Assembly (NCBI GenBank): GCA_003615045.1
Contig: ML014145.1
Location: forward strand, 1-64,000
DNA: 64,000 nt
DNA from: Caulochytrium protostelioides
Lineage: Eukaryota; Chytridiomycota; Caulochytriomycetes; Caulochytriales; Caulochytriaceae
Direction: 5' to 3'
Made by a program: the position numbers and the translations under genes. Of this stretch, positions 41,173-52,469 are shown in pieces. The notes under the pieces were generated by a model, which was not told the origin of the DNA, made no database searches, and saw nothing but the letters and a program-made list of their open reading frames with translations. Numbering within the stretch: position 1 is the stretch's first letter; each line of letters begins with the position of its first letter.

Positions 41173-42117
41173 TTACGCCTTGATTTTATTGTTGTGCGAA
41201 CTAAAACCGCCCGCAAGCTGAATAATGATGACGATAACGAACACAAGCAGCACCACACCTCCGCAAATGAACATGATTTTGTTCTTCATCATTGCGGCTT
41301 TGGTTTGGCTCCACAGCGAGCTTTTCGCTGCCCCTCCGACCTCAGTGACGCCTGTTTGAACGACATCGGTCGCCACGTTCGCAACCTCCGTCATCGCCAG
41401 ACGAAGTGAAGGCCGAAGAGACGCTGGACTGGTGAATTTGACCACATCCCCTTTCGAAGCATTCTGAAGCGACGCCAGCGTCGCTGCGGTGTCTTGAGGA
41501 GAGAAGTCCGACACCACGCTACGAACTACAAATTCGCTCACAGCCTTGAAGTGGGCAGGAGTGACTGTCGCGGAATCAGCCGTGCGGCGGTAGCGTCGGC
41601 GCATGCCAACCGACGTCGACTCCCCGAAAGGGGCGTTGTCGGCGTTGCGGAATGCCGGGTGAGCCTCGAGCTTCTTACGGCAGTGTCGATAGACCGCATG
41701 GTTCATGTTGATGAGCACATAGTCCGACAAGGCGTTGCGGATCTCGGGCGAGACGATGGCCAGTTTGTCCATGTCGTCGGAAGCATTTCGCTCCACGGAA
41801 TGCCGCAGAGTCCTCCCCATGTTCATGGACACCTCCTCGGTGGCAATGGTCTCCAAGATCGCACTCGCTTGTTCGTGGGTCAACGGTTTTGGGTTGCTGG
41901 CACTGACCACGGTCAACGTGGTGAACGTTTGGACGATGCTCACGTCAGTTCTCATCTTCAAAGCTTGTTCTCGATGGAAGTCGACATAACCAGCACGCTC
42001 CAGTTCAGGAGGAATCTGTTCTGCAGAAACCAAAGAAGGATGGAGCATTCCGAGGCTGACGAGGGCCGCCAGCACGGCGAGCCCTCGCAAGTGCTGATAC
42101 ATCGTTGACAGCTGCAT
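41173..42117 (-). CDS. orphan signal-peptide, single-pass membrane protein
   Basis: 314 aa from the ATG at 42117; a second ATG 15 nt further in is also possible. The N-terminus is a classical signal peptide: hydrophobic LAVLAALVSLGMLHPSLVSA, then a predicted cleavage before EQIPPE. The central 240 residues are soluble with few Cys and have helical periodicity (HEQASAILETIATEEVSMNM; TPAHFKAVSEFVVRSVVSDF). A basic Arg cluster RRRYRR occurs near the middle. A transmembrane helix close to the C-terminus (FICGGVVLLVFVIVIIIQL) leaves a short cytoplasmic tail. Codon use is much less GC-biased than in the neighbours. I recognise no domain. It is a type I surface or endomembrane protein of unknown role, possibly lineage-specific or acquired. 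A TATA-like motif lies about 215 bp upstream. Confidence 0.75.
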   Translation of the reverse strand: MQLSTMYQHLRGLAVLAALVSLGMLHPSLVSAEQIPPELERAGYVDFHREQALKMRTDVSIVQTFTTLTVVSASNPKPLTHEQASAILETIATEEVSMNMGRTLRHSVERNASDDMDKLAIVSPEIRNALSDYVLINMNHAVYRHCRKKLEAHPAFRNADNAPFGESTSVGMRRRYRRTADSATVTPAHFKAVSEFVVRSVVSDFSPQDTAATLASLQNASKGDVVKFTSPASLRPSLRLAMTEVANVATDVVQTGVTEVGGAAKSSLWSQTKAAMMKNKIMFICGGVVLLVFVIVIIIQLAGGFSSHNNKIKA

Positions 42118-42330
42118 GATAGCCGGAGATGCGGGACTTCTGGCACAAGGGAAGAGTGGTTCCACGGGCAGGAAGCAAACGTTGAGACGGTAGTTGGGAT
42201 AGGAGCTGAACTGATGAGCCAAGCACCGATGGACTTTGCAAACAGAGCGAGGGAGCTGTATCGTGAATGGCGGTCTCACTCCGAAACAGCAGATATTCAC
42301 GACTCCTCAAGTTGATATGGCGCACAGGCA

Positions 42331-42341
42331 ATATATATACA
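42331..42341 (-). promoter_or_regulatory. TATA-like motif upstream of the orphan membrane gene
   Basis: ATATATATAC on the plus strand reads GTATATATAT on the minus strand, about 215 bp upstream of the ATG at 42117. It stands out locally, but the island is AT-rich, so support is modest. Confidence 0.35.
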
Positions 42342-42528
42342 CACAACGATGTGCCTCGGAGCATCTGATCCGTTTGCCCTACGATGCGGCTCACTACAGC
42401 CGACACGAACCGCAACGTTTCGGGTGCATTCACGACTCGGTACAAGCTATTATGCCAGACAAGCAGTGCGTTCGCCAGGGGTTGGACCCCAAATCGTACC
42501 TGCCGCAACATGAGCGGCAAGCCTGCTG

Positions 42529-42595
42529 AAGATGCTGAAGATGCCGAGGAGGCTGAGGATGTTGAAGATCGTGGAAGATCGAGGATGCTGAATGT
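42529..42595. repeat. GAAGATGCT / GAGGATGTT satellite, second copy
   Basis: About 65 bp of imperfect GA(A/G)GATG(C/T)T units inside the AT-richer island. They are similar in unit and strand to the array at 33412-33525. Confidence 0.75.
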
Positions 42596-44724
42596 GCCTA
42601 ACTCTGGGGAGGCCAAACACCCGACGAGGTGATGGCAATGATGCACATAGATTTTTGACTTGATGACAACCAAGCGCTGCGCGCAGAGCTGTTGCTTAAG
42701 CGGGCCGCGGTGAGCATGCTGACTTAGCAGCAGTCGAGAGTTTACCTGATAAGCGATATGATTTTCACTTTTGTTGAACTCCTGAGGCCCCCCGCCTCAT
42801 CCCATCCCACTCGTCAGGCGGCCATATCACGGTAGGTCAGGCCTTTTGGTCATAACTGTCGAAAAGTCAGAACAGCAAACCAGTTTTGCAACTTTTGGAT
42901 GGAAACCAGCGAATGTGCCGCTCAAGCTCATGCTTGGGCTTGAACCCAAATTTGAGGATCTGTCCATGAAGATGATGGATATGAAAGAAACCGCTGTGGT
43001 GGAGTTGTATACTGCCAACGTACCGGCGAAGCATGCATGCCGGCAAGGAGGCAAATCTGCTAAATCAAACTTTTTGAAGTCTGTATGCATCTTGGTCAGT
43101 CTCTCCCATTTTGGATTCTCGTCCATTCATGAGGAGGTCGTGCAGACGCTGAGCCGTGTCGCCAACGCATCCGCGCCGGGCGGATAGGATGCGGTCCACG
43201 GAGGAGGCCTGCTGTGATATAAAGTCACCAACAGCAAGCTTGTGAACCGCGATCTCCATGCCCGCGTTGACCATCCGACGCTGTCTGGCCTAACCCGTCA
43301 GACCGAAGGCGTTGTGCCGCCACCCGGAGCAAACCAGGTTGCCGCCCAAGATCGGCAAGCTCATCCGATACTGAACCGCATGCGCTACTGCCTCGGTGGG
43401 GGGGAAGCCCTAAGGGGCACCACGGAGGGCATCGTGTGCAGCGTGAGGTCAGGGAGGGCCTATATCTATCTCGTTAAAAAACAATAGAAAGCAGTAAAGC
43501 ATATGATGAAGCGATGATCCAATGGACGGTGGGGTCGCGGGGAAGCGCAGCCGTCTGTCGCGGTCCTGTGGGTGTGGGCCGGTCAGGTCACGAAGCGGCT
43601 TCCCGTCAGATGTGACTGGCGAGCGGCGATGCGCGGCAACGGTGTGTGGCTTAGCGATAGTGTGGCTGAGTCGGTGCTGAGCCACGACGCGGTCCCGCGG
43701 CCGCGGCCGCGCCCAAGGTTCTCTGCATGGGGCGCGCACGCGCCGCCAACGCGAGGTCCCCGCGGTGCGTCGCGCCGCTCGGCGATGGGACTCAGCGATG
43801 GCGAGGCGCGCGCGTCCGAGGACGATGCCAAGCACACCGCACGCTCGGCCGACCCCCGCGAACCGACCGGCAGACACGCGCGTCGCGCGAGACAGCCGCG
43901 CCAGGGTATACGCGCGATGGGGCACGCGCTCGTGCTGCGTGGGAGGGCTGTCGCGACCCGCGAAGCTTCTTGCGGTGTGCGATAAGCTTCCCGTCCCGAC
44001 GCGTGCTGGCGAGCCGTTTTTCTCCGCCTGTGGTCGGTGTGCCCGTGCGACCTCGCATCTCGTCTCGCCACGCCCCCCGACGAACGGCTTCGCCACCCGC
44101 GTATCCGTGGGCCTGTTGCATCTCTCGCTGCCACGGCCGCACCCCACCCCCCTTGTCCCCCTCACACCCATTACGCGTCGCTGGCGTGGTTGACCCGCGC
44201 TTGTTGCGCTCGCACCGACTCAACGCGCTGCGCGAGGCTCAGGCCAGAGTCCGTCCGTCCGTCCGTCTGCCAGCCTGCCAGGCAGCCGGCCAGCCAGGAC
44301 CCAAGCGGCGTTGCTTGGCGCGTCACGGCCCGGCGTCCTCGGCGTGCTCGAGCTCGAGACACGGACGCGCTAGCGTTCCTGAAGCTCGCGTCGCTCTGTG
44401 TGGACGGGCATTGGCTTCGCACGGCCCGCGTTCCCAGACGGACGTCTGAGTCGCATCGGCCGCCGCTGCCGCCGCCGTGTCCCTGGCGTGCTGGTCGCTC
44501 TCAGAGCCTCATCGTGTCGCCTCGTGGCGTCTGACCCCCCGACCTGCCACGGCGCCGCGCCGTCCGCTCCCGACGGGCCGGCGTGTCGATTCGCTCGTGC
44601 GAGAGAAGCGTGCCTCGCGTCGACGCAGCGCCGCCGACGACGGCGGACGCCTGAGATTCCCAGCGCCTGATTCCCAGCGCCTGATTGTATAATCCATTTC
44701 CGACTCCGGGCGTCGGCCGCCACC

Positions 44725-47700
44725 ATGTTCGGCTCCTCCGGCCTCTTCGGTGCCGGCGCTAACCCCGCTGGCGGCTCCGCGTTCGGCCAGCAGCAGCAGC
44801 AGCAGCCGCCGCCGCAACCGACCTCGGCCTTTGGTCAGCCGGCGGCCGCCGGCGCGGGCGCCTTTGGTCGACCGGGTAAGTGCTTATTCTTTTGATTTAC
44901 TTTCATGATCGAAACGGGTCACGTGGCCATGATCGCTCATGGAGTCATGGCGATGCTGTCGAGTCGCAATCGACGCTCACACCTGTCTTTTTTTCTCGAT
45001 TTTCCCGATCGCATCTTGTAGCCTTTGGCGCGGCACCCGCCCCCGCGTTCGGGCAGCCCCAGGGCGCGCCGTCGACCGGCTTTGGCGCGCCCGCCGCGGC
45101 GCCGCCAGCGAACACCGGCTTCGGCTTCGGCGCGAGCGCCGCGACCGCCGCGCGGCCCGTCTTTGGCGCGCCGCAGCCCGCGGCCGCGGCCGCCGGCGGC
45201 GGCATGTTCGGCGCCCCGGCAGCCAGCGCGGCCACGACCGGCTTTGGCGCTGCCGCGGCGCCCGCGGGCGGCATGTTCGGCGCGACCGCCAACCCGCAGC
45301 CCGGCGGCGCGTTCGGCGCCGCGGCCCCCACGAGCGCGTTCGGCGCGCCGGCGGCCGGCGGCTTCGGCGCGACCAGCGGCGGCTTCGGCGCGGCGCCCGG
45401 CGCGACCCCGATGGGGCCGGCGGGCGGCGCGGCGCCCGGCGGCGCGTTCGGCCAGAGCAACGTCGGCGGCATGGCGCCCACGACGGCGCAGCAGAACAAC
45501 GGCACCGGCAACCCGTCGTACGCGCCGACACAGGACCGCGATGGCAACGCGCAGCCGCTCACCTTCCACACGATCTCGGCGAACCCATCGTACCAGAACT
45601 GGAGCTTCGAGGAGCTCCGCGTCCAGGACTACATCATGGGCAAAAAGAAGCCCGGCAGCAACACGGGCTTCGGCAATACGGCGTTCGGCGGCGTCGGCAC
45701 GGCCCCCGGCGCCTTCGGCCAGCCCCAGGCCGGCCAGCCGGGCGCTACGACCGGCGGCCTCTTTGGCCAGCCCGCCAGCCAGACCGGCGGCTTCGGCAGC
45801 ACCGCGACCGGCGGCTTCGGCGCCCAGGCCCATCAGCAGCCCGGCGCCGCGGGCGGCGGCCTGTTCGGGCAGCCCGCCGGCCAGACCGGCTTCGGCGGCG
45901 GCGCGGCGGGCGCCTTCGGCGCGCCTGCGGCCCAGCAGTCGGGCCCGACCGGCTTTGGGTTCGGTAGCACGGCCCCAGCGGGCGCCGCCGGGGCGACCGG
46001 CGGCTTCGGCGCCTCCGGTGGCTTCGGCCAGCAGCCCCAGCAGCAGCAGCAATCGGGCCTCTTTGGTGCGCCCAAGACGACTGGATTCGGTGCGACCGGC
46101 ACACAGCCCTTCGGCGCGCCGTCGACCGGCGGCGGCCTCTTCGGCCAGCAGCAGCCACAGCAGCAGCAGCAGCAACAGCAACCGGCGGCGGGCGGCTTTG
46201 GCCAGCCGGCGGCCGGGAACGCGTTCGCCTTTGGCGCGAAACCGGCGGGCGGCGGTCTCTTTGGCAGCACGCAGCAGCAGCAGCCGGCCGCGGCCGGGTT
46301 CGGCCAGCCGCAGCCGGGCGTCGGCGGGTTCGGGCAGCCCGCGGCCTCGCAGCCCGGCGGCGGCCTCTTCGGCGCGGCCGCGCCCAAGGCGGCGCCCGCG
46401 TTCGGCGCGCCCGCGTCCTCGCAGCCGGGCGGCTTCGGCTTCGGCCAGCCGCAGCAGCCGCAGCAGCCCGGCCAGCCCTCGGCCTTCGGCCAGCCCGCGA
46501 CCTCGCAGCCTGGCGGCGCGTCGCTATTCGGCAACCCCGCCGGCGGCGGCGGCGCGTTTGGCGCCCCGCGGCCGACCGGTGGCTTTGGCCAGCCCGCGTC
46601 CTCGCAGCCGGGCGGTGGCCTCTTCGGCGCCGCCCCGCCGGCGACCTCGCAGCCGGGCGCGACCGGCTTCGGGTTCGGCGCGGCCGGCGGCCACCCGGCC
46701 ACAAGTGCGCCCGCCGCCGGCGGGCTCTTCGGCGCCGTGCCGCCCGCCGGCTCCCAGCCGGGCGGCGGTCTCTTTGGCGGCGCCGGCGCGGCGAAACCCC
46801 TCGGCGGCGGCGGCGGCCTCTTCGGCAGCGCCCAGCCCGCGTCAGCGCCCCTCGGCGGCGGCGGCCTCTTCGGCAACCTGGGCGCCAACAGCGGCGCCCA
46901 GGCCCCCTCCCTCTTTGCGCAGGCCCCTGCCGGTGGCCTGGGCGGCATGGGCGCCGGCGCCGGCGGCGGCCTCTTTGGCGGCGCGCCGAATGCCGGCACC
47001 AAGATGGTCGGCCTCGGCGGCGCGCCGGCGGCGTCCGCCCCCGGTCTGGGCGGCGGCTTCTTTGGCAGCCAGCCGGGCGCCACCGGCGCTTATGGCGCGT
47101 CGGTCACGCCGATGGCCTTTGGCGCGGGCCTCGGCGGCGCTGGTACGCCAGCGAGCGGCGCCTACGGCGCTGGCGGCGGCGGCGGCATGACTTTCAACAC
47201 CGGGTTCACCCCCGGTCTGCCCGGCTTTGCCGGCAGCATGGCAGGCCGTCCGCCCATGGCCGGCCAGGGCCACCTGCAGGCCTCGCTCAGTACCTCGCCG
47301 TACGGCTACAACCCGGTCCTCAATGCCACCTCCGGCGACGGCGCCTCGGGCGACGGCCTGTCCGCGTCGGCGTCGGCCGCGGCGGCGAACCGCAAACCGA
47401 TGGGCGGGCAGCACACGCCCGTCTCGGTGCCGCACTTCCGCATCACGCCGCGACGCGAGAGCCAGATCAAGCTCACGGCCGGCACCGGCACGAGCGGGCT
47501 GTACCGTCATTCCGCGAGCGCGGCCGACGGCTCGGCGGCGTCCGCGTCGGCCGCCTCGGCGGCGTCCGCCCGCCAGCTCGTCACGGGCCGCCGCAGCCCC
47601 TTCCACTCAGTCCCGGCGTACGGTGCGGCCTCGCCCGCCGCGACGGGCGTGGCGTCCGCCACCGCGGCCAACGGCGGCGCCGCCTTCACGTTCCGCCGTA

Positions 47701-50700
47701 ACGTCAAGCGGCTCGACCTGAGCGCCATCACGCCGCACGCGACGACGCCCTTCAAGCACGCGACGCCGACCGCCGCTGCCACGTCGGCCGGCGACGGCGC
47801 GGCGGGCAGCCACGCCTCGCTCGAGGCGCAGATCGAGCACACCCTGCAGAGCACGCCGCGGCGCATCCCGCCGCTCGTGGCGGAAGTGACGCCGGCGCCC
47901 GCACGCTCGGCCAAACCGCTGAACAGCGCGGCAGCGCCGGCCGCGACCGCGACCGCCACGCCCGTGACCAAATCGGCGGCCGCCGGTGGCACCAAGGCCG
48001 ACGCTAAATCGTCAGGCCCGGCGGCGGCGACAGCGGCGCCGCATCCCAAGGCCGCCGCGTCGGCCAAGGCGGTTGAGGCGCTCAAGAGCCCGGTGGCCGC
48101 GACGGCGACGGCCAGCTCGCCGTCGGCAGGCGATGGCGCGACGCGGCCGGCGACAGCGACGACGCCGTTTAAGAAGCCGCGCTACGTGACGACGCCGTCG
48201 ATGGACGCGCTGCGCGGCATGTCGGACGCGGCCCTGCGCGCCGTGGCGGATTTCCAGGTCGAGCTGGCGGGCGTCGGCCGGATCCGTTTCCTGGAGCCCG
48301 TGGACCTGCTGTCGTCGGCGCCCGATGGGACCGCGCGCACGCTGCACCGCATCCCGGGCGAGCTGATTATCTTCAGCCGCCGCAACATCGTCGTGTACCC
48401 CGACGAAGAGCTGAAGCACCCGCCCGGCATGGGCCTCAATGTGCCGGCCGAGATCCATCTCGAGCAGTGCTGGCCGCTCGACAAGGCGGACCAGCAGCCG
48501 ATCACCGATGGCGGCGACCGCCGCGTGAAACGCCACGTGGCCACGCTGCAACGCATGCCCGAGACCACGTTCCTGGGCTATGAACCGATCCAGGGCATCT
48601 GGAAGTTCCGCGTCGAGCACTTTAGCCGCTACGGTCTGGACGACGAAGAGAGCGACGAAGAGAGCGACGACGAGGCTGGCGGCCGTCCCGTCCGCGGCAC
48701 GATCGCGCACACTCGCCGCCACTTGCAGAAGCAGCAGTCGATGGCGGTTGGGTCCACCGGGTCCTCCTCCAAGACGATGACGCCAGCGACGACGCGTGTC
48801 AAGGTAGGCCCATAACTTTCTTTTCTTAGTCTTTCCCTCTCTTCCCAAGGATCGTATTTTTCCCCATGCACCAAAACCTGCTTCTGCTGATATGGTTAAC
48901 ATCGACATGCTCACTCACGTTTGTTTTGCCTGTTCTGTCTGCTCTTTTTTCTTCTTCCTTGGCGATTCTTGCCATGCCTTGCTGGCTTGTCTGGCCTGCT
49001 CGCAATGGGTTCTTCTCATTTGATCGACCTCTAGCCCATGACGCAACCGGCCGCTGCCAGCGATGAGGACGACCCAGATCGCACCCATGCCGATGTCGAT
49101 GCCGTGCTCAGCGACGAGGACGGCGTCGACCACGACGACGACGTCAGCGACGACGTCGTGCTGTCGGAAGTATCGACGCGCAGTGACGAAGACCACGACG
49201 ATATCGACGACGAGGATGACGAAGCGACCGTCCGCCACGTGCATCCCGCGCGTGCCGGGTATGGCCTCGAAGAAGCCGCGTCAACCGATTCCGAAAGCGT
49301 GTCAGACCGCCGCTCCGATTTCCATCCGAGCGCGCCTGCGCTGACGTCCATGCGGTCGTCCACGCCGCGCCGTCCCGCGCTTGCGCGTCGCCCCCCTCGT
49401 GGTGACGACCGTGACGACGAGGACGAGGACGACGTGGCGGACCGCAACGCGCGCCGTATGACTGCTGCGTATGACGAGGACGACGAGGACGACGCCATGA
49501 ACGATGCCGACGGCCTTGAGCAGCGCCAGCGCCATGCGGTGCTTCCGCTCACGGCGCACGAGCTCGCGCATGCGCGACAGATGGGTCTCCACGACGCCGA
49601 CGCGCGCGCCCGCTTCCTCCGCCAACAGCAGGCGCTCTCCATCCAGCGCCGCAAGGCCGCGCTCTTTGGTGGCATGGCCCGGGCTCCCGCGGACGATGGG
49701 CCGGCGTCGAGGACGGCGTCCGCGGCGGCGGCGCCGTCCGGCTTCCTGAGGGACTTGGCGCCCGCCTCGCCGAAGCGCCGCGCGTCGCCTGCCGTGGCGC
49801 CGGCGACGCCGTCCGCGGCGGCGGCGCGGCCGATGCCGAGCGGCGCGCTCGCGCTCGGCCCGAACGGCGCGTCGTGGGTGGCCACGCCCGCCGCGGCGCT
49901 GCAGTCGCGGCCCGTCGCGCCGTTCTCGTCCGTGCGCCCGGCCTCGCCCTCCAAGCGTCCGCTGCCGACTGCGGGCACGGCGATGCTCGCCACGACCGTG
50001 ACGACGACCGCTCCGTCCGCCACGTCGGCGACGCCCCTGGGCACGGCCGTTCCGTCCCTGGATGATGCCCCTACCGGCGCGCCGGACCAGACGGACGGTG
50101 CGGCGGCCAAGAAGGCCAAGCCGTCAGCGACGGTGGCGAAACCAGCGGTTCGCGACGACTTCTGGCGGACGCCGCAGAGCATCGTTAATGGCGTCGCGTA
50201 CCGGCACTCGGTGGCGCATGCCACGCAAGCGAGCTCGATCCACGACGCCGCTGTGTTCCGCGGCCGCGCGTTCCGTGCCGGCTGGGGCCCCGGCTTCACG
50301 TTTGTGGCGGCCCACGGCACACGCGTGGTGTTGACGACGTACGAGCCCTTCGCGCACGCGCGTTCGAATCCTGATCCGCCGACGTCGGCGTCGTCCTCGC
50401 TCGCGAACGCGCCGCGGGCGCCAATGAAGCCGTCGGGCCACTACTTGGGCAACGAGACGCCGTACCTGCAAGCGGCGCTGGACACGGCCGTCACGAGCCG
50501 CAGTGACGCGGCGTCAACGGCGCGTGCGCCGCGGTCGCGCTGGAATTGCTCGTTCAAGGAGTGGCACGCGCGGCACATCGGCACGTCCGCGCGTAGCCTC
50601 TGGCACGTGCTGGACGCGCTGTTCACGCCGGTCACGGTCCAGAATGCCGCGGCGATGCGGGTCGAGCAGCGCCGCGTGGTCGAGCAGACGCTGCGGCGCG

Positions 50701-52319
50701 AGCAGCTGAGCCACTGGCTGCAGACGATGCTGCGCCACTCGGACCCGGGGCTGCTGCGCCACGCGGGGCCCGCCGACGCCACGGCGCGCGCGATCTTTGA
50801 GATGCTGCTGACGCGGCGCCTCGAGGACGCCGTCAAGCTCTGTCTGCGCTCGCACAACGTGCAGCTGGGCCTGCTCATTGCCCAGCTCGGCGGCGCGGGC
50901 GCCGTGTCCTCGCTGAGCGCCGCGGGCGCTATCGATCCCGTCGGCACCGACGAGCGCGTCTGCGAGGATGTCAGCCGCCAGGTGGCCACGTGGCAAGCGG
51001 CCGGCCTGCCGATGGCGTACCTGCCGATCTACCAGCTGGTCGCGGGAAACCTCTCGCTGTGGACCGCCGACCTGTTCGACTGCCTGCCGAACTGGTGCTG
51101 GGTCTTTGGGCTGTTCTTGTGGTACAAGGACGGCGGCGTCGGGACCTTCGACGACGCGCTCGCGGCCTATGACGAAGCTGTGGCCGACGGCAGTGTGGCG
51201 CCCGCGCGTCCGGTCGGGATCGTCCCCCCCGGCGACGCGGAGGACTGGCTGCTCAGCCTGTGCCGTCTGCGCCAGCCGGCGGCGCATGACGCGCTGGACG
51301 TGATGCTCAACTGGCCCTCGCACACGACGCAGCCCATGGACGTCAGCGCCGCGTGGTTCGTCCACCAGCTGCTGGCCCACCACGGCGTCGCCGATCTGAG
51401 CGACGCCCGCGCCCCGGGCGTGCCGAGCGTCAAAAGCGAGAGCCTCACCCTGGACTACGTGAGTCTGCTCGCGGCGCATGGCCACGACCGCTGGGCTCTC
51501 TTTGTCGCGACGTTCCTGGTGGCCGATGCGACCCGCGAAGCCGTGCTGCGCCACCTGCTCGTGCTCGTCGCCCCGCGGCTGCTGCACCCTGCGCCGGCCG
51601 ACGCGACCGCGGCCCCATCGGAGCCCGCGCTCACGCGGGCCTTCCTCGTGGAGCGCCTGCAGATCCCGGCCACGTGGGTCGATGAGGCGCGGCTGGTCGT
51701 GACGCGGTACACGAACGACCGCGTCGCCGAGTTCGAGTGCCTGCTCGCGCTGCACGCGTACCCGGAGGCGCACGGGCTGTTTCTGGAGCACTTCCTCGGC
51801 CGGCTCGTCGTGCACCGCGAGCTGCGGCTGCGGCACGTGCTTGACGCGCTCGTCCGCGCCGTCGGCGCCCACCCGGCACGCCGCGTGCCCGCGTGGGCCC
51901 ACGGCGCCGGCTGGGTCCACGACTACTTTGCCCTGCGCGACGCGTGGCAGCGCGCGCTCGCCATGCTCGACCGCGCCGAGCGCGAGGATGTGCCCGACCC
52001 TGCCGCCTCCGTTGACCGCGCCCTGCAGACTTTCCTGGTGGACCGCACGCGCGCGTGGCTCGAGCGCTGCGGCGCAGCGGCAGCGGCGGGCCCGACGCGC
52101 GGTGCCGGCGACAGCGGCGCGCTCGTGTGGTCGCGCGCGCCGCCGCTGTACCGCGTGGCATGCCTCACGATGGCCAACACGATCGTCTCGCTGTGGGCGC
52201 GTGGCGCGCGGCTCGCGGCGAACGTCGACCTGCTGCTGCTCAAGCAGGTCCGCCTGAGCGAGGACGTGCTGATCCAAGCCATCCAAGCCACGCAGCTGCC
52301 GACGCAGGCGTGCTCGTGA
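44725..52319 (+). CDS. NUP98: NUP98-NUP96 nucleoporin precursor
   Basis: Three exons are proposed: 44725-44875, 45022-48803 and 49035-52319. The donors are GTAAGT and GTAGGC; the acceptors are TTGTAG and CTCTAG. All phases match, giving 2405 aa. The start lies in GCCACCATG. The N-terminal half is a dense FG/GLFG-repeat domain that forms the permeability barrier of the pore. A GLEBS-like motif (about 225-262, SFEELRVQDY) would bind Gle2/RAE1. An autoproteolytic domain (about 1103-1252) ends in VEHFSRYGL; cleavage in this family is between Phe1251 and Ser1252. The remaining 1154 residues are NUP96/Nup145C. They have an acidic linker, the signature FRAGWGPGFTFV near 1721, and a helical solenoid that joins the Y-complex scaffold. 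The polyprotein arrangement is the same as in animals and fission yeast (Nup189). It is convergent with the TMEM231-like gene. Confidence 0.94.
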
Positions 52320-52469
52320 TGGGGTTGGGGGGAACGCCATGGATGCGGTGACCGTCGGCCCTTTCTGTTTCTCACTCATGATATCTCTTTGTTATCCTTT
52401 CGGATGGGTGGTGCGGGGAAGATGGGATCCGGTGGCGCGACGCCTGGGCTCCTGGCCTGGAGGTGAGCG

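Larger units (their letters stand above)
41103..43500. other. AT-richer compositional island
   Basis: From just after the RhoGAP stop to about 43500 the sequence drops to roughly 45-50% GC by eye, against about 70% either side. It contains the orphan membrane protein gene, short reading frames on both strands with no recognised domain, and one satellite (42529-42595). The edges are fairly sharp. I see no terminal inverted repeats, transposase or reverse transcriptase motifs. It may be a recent insertion, a lineage-specific gene region, or the remnant of a mobile element. Confidence 0.6.
42118..44724. other. divergent intergenic region, orphan gene/NUP98-96
   Basis: About 2.6 kb. The left 1.4 kb belongs to the AT-richer island and holds short frames on both strands around 42830-43190 that overlap each other and match nothing I know. 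They may be decayed coding sequence. The right 1.2 kb returns to high GC, with repeated CCGTC/CCAGC runs near 44253-44300. A GCGCCTGATTCCCA direct repeat lies just before the NUP98 leader (about 44660-44690). Confidence 0.5.

Noticed and set aside
42827-43187. overlapping short ORFs on both strands (99 and 113 codons)
   Set aside because: Neither has a recognised domain, and the plus-strand one lacks an early ATG. I note them only as possible decayed coding sequence.
50360-50380. tRNA B-box-like GTTCGAATCC
   Set aside because: It lies inside the NUP96 coding region, with no matching A-box or cloverleaf.
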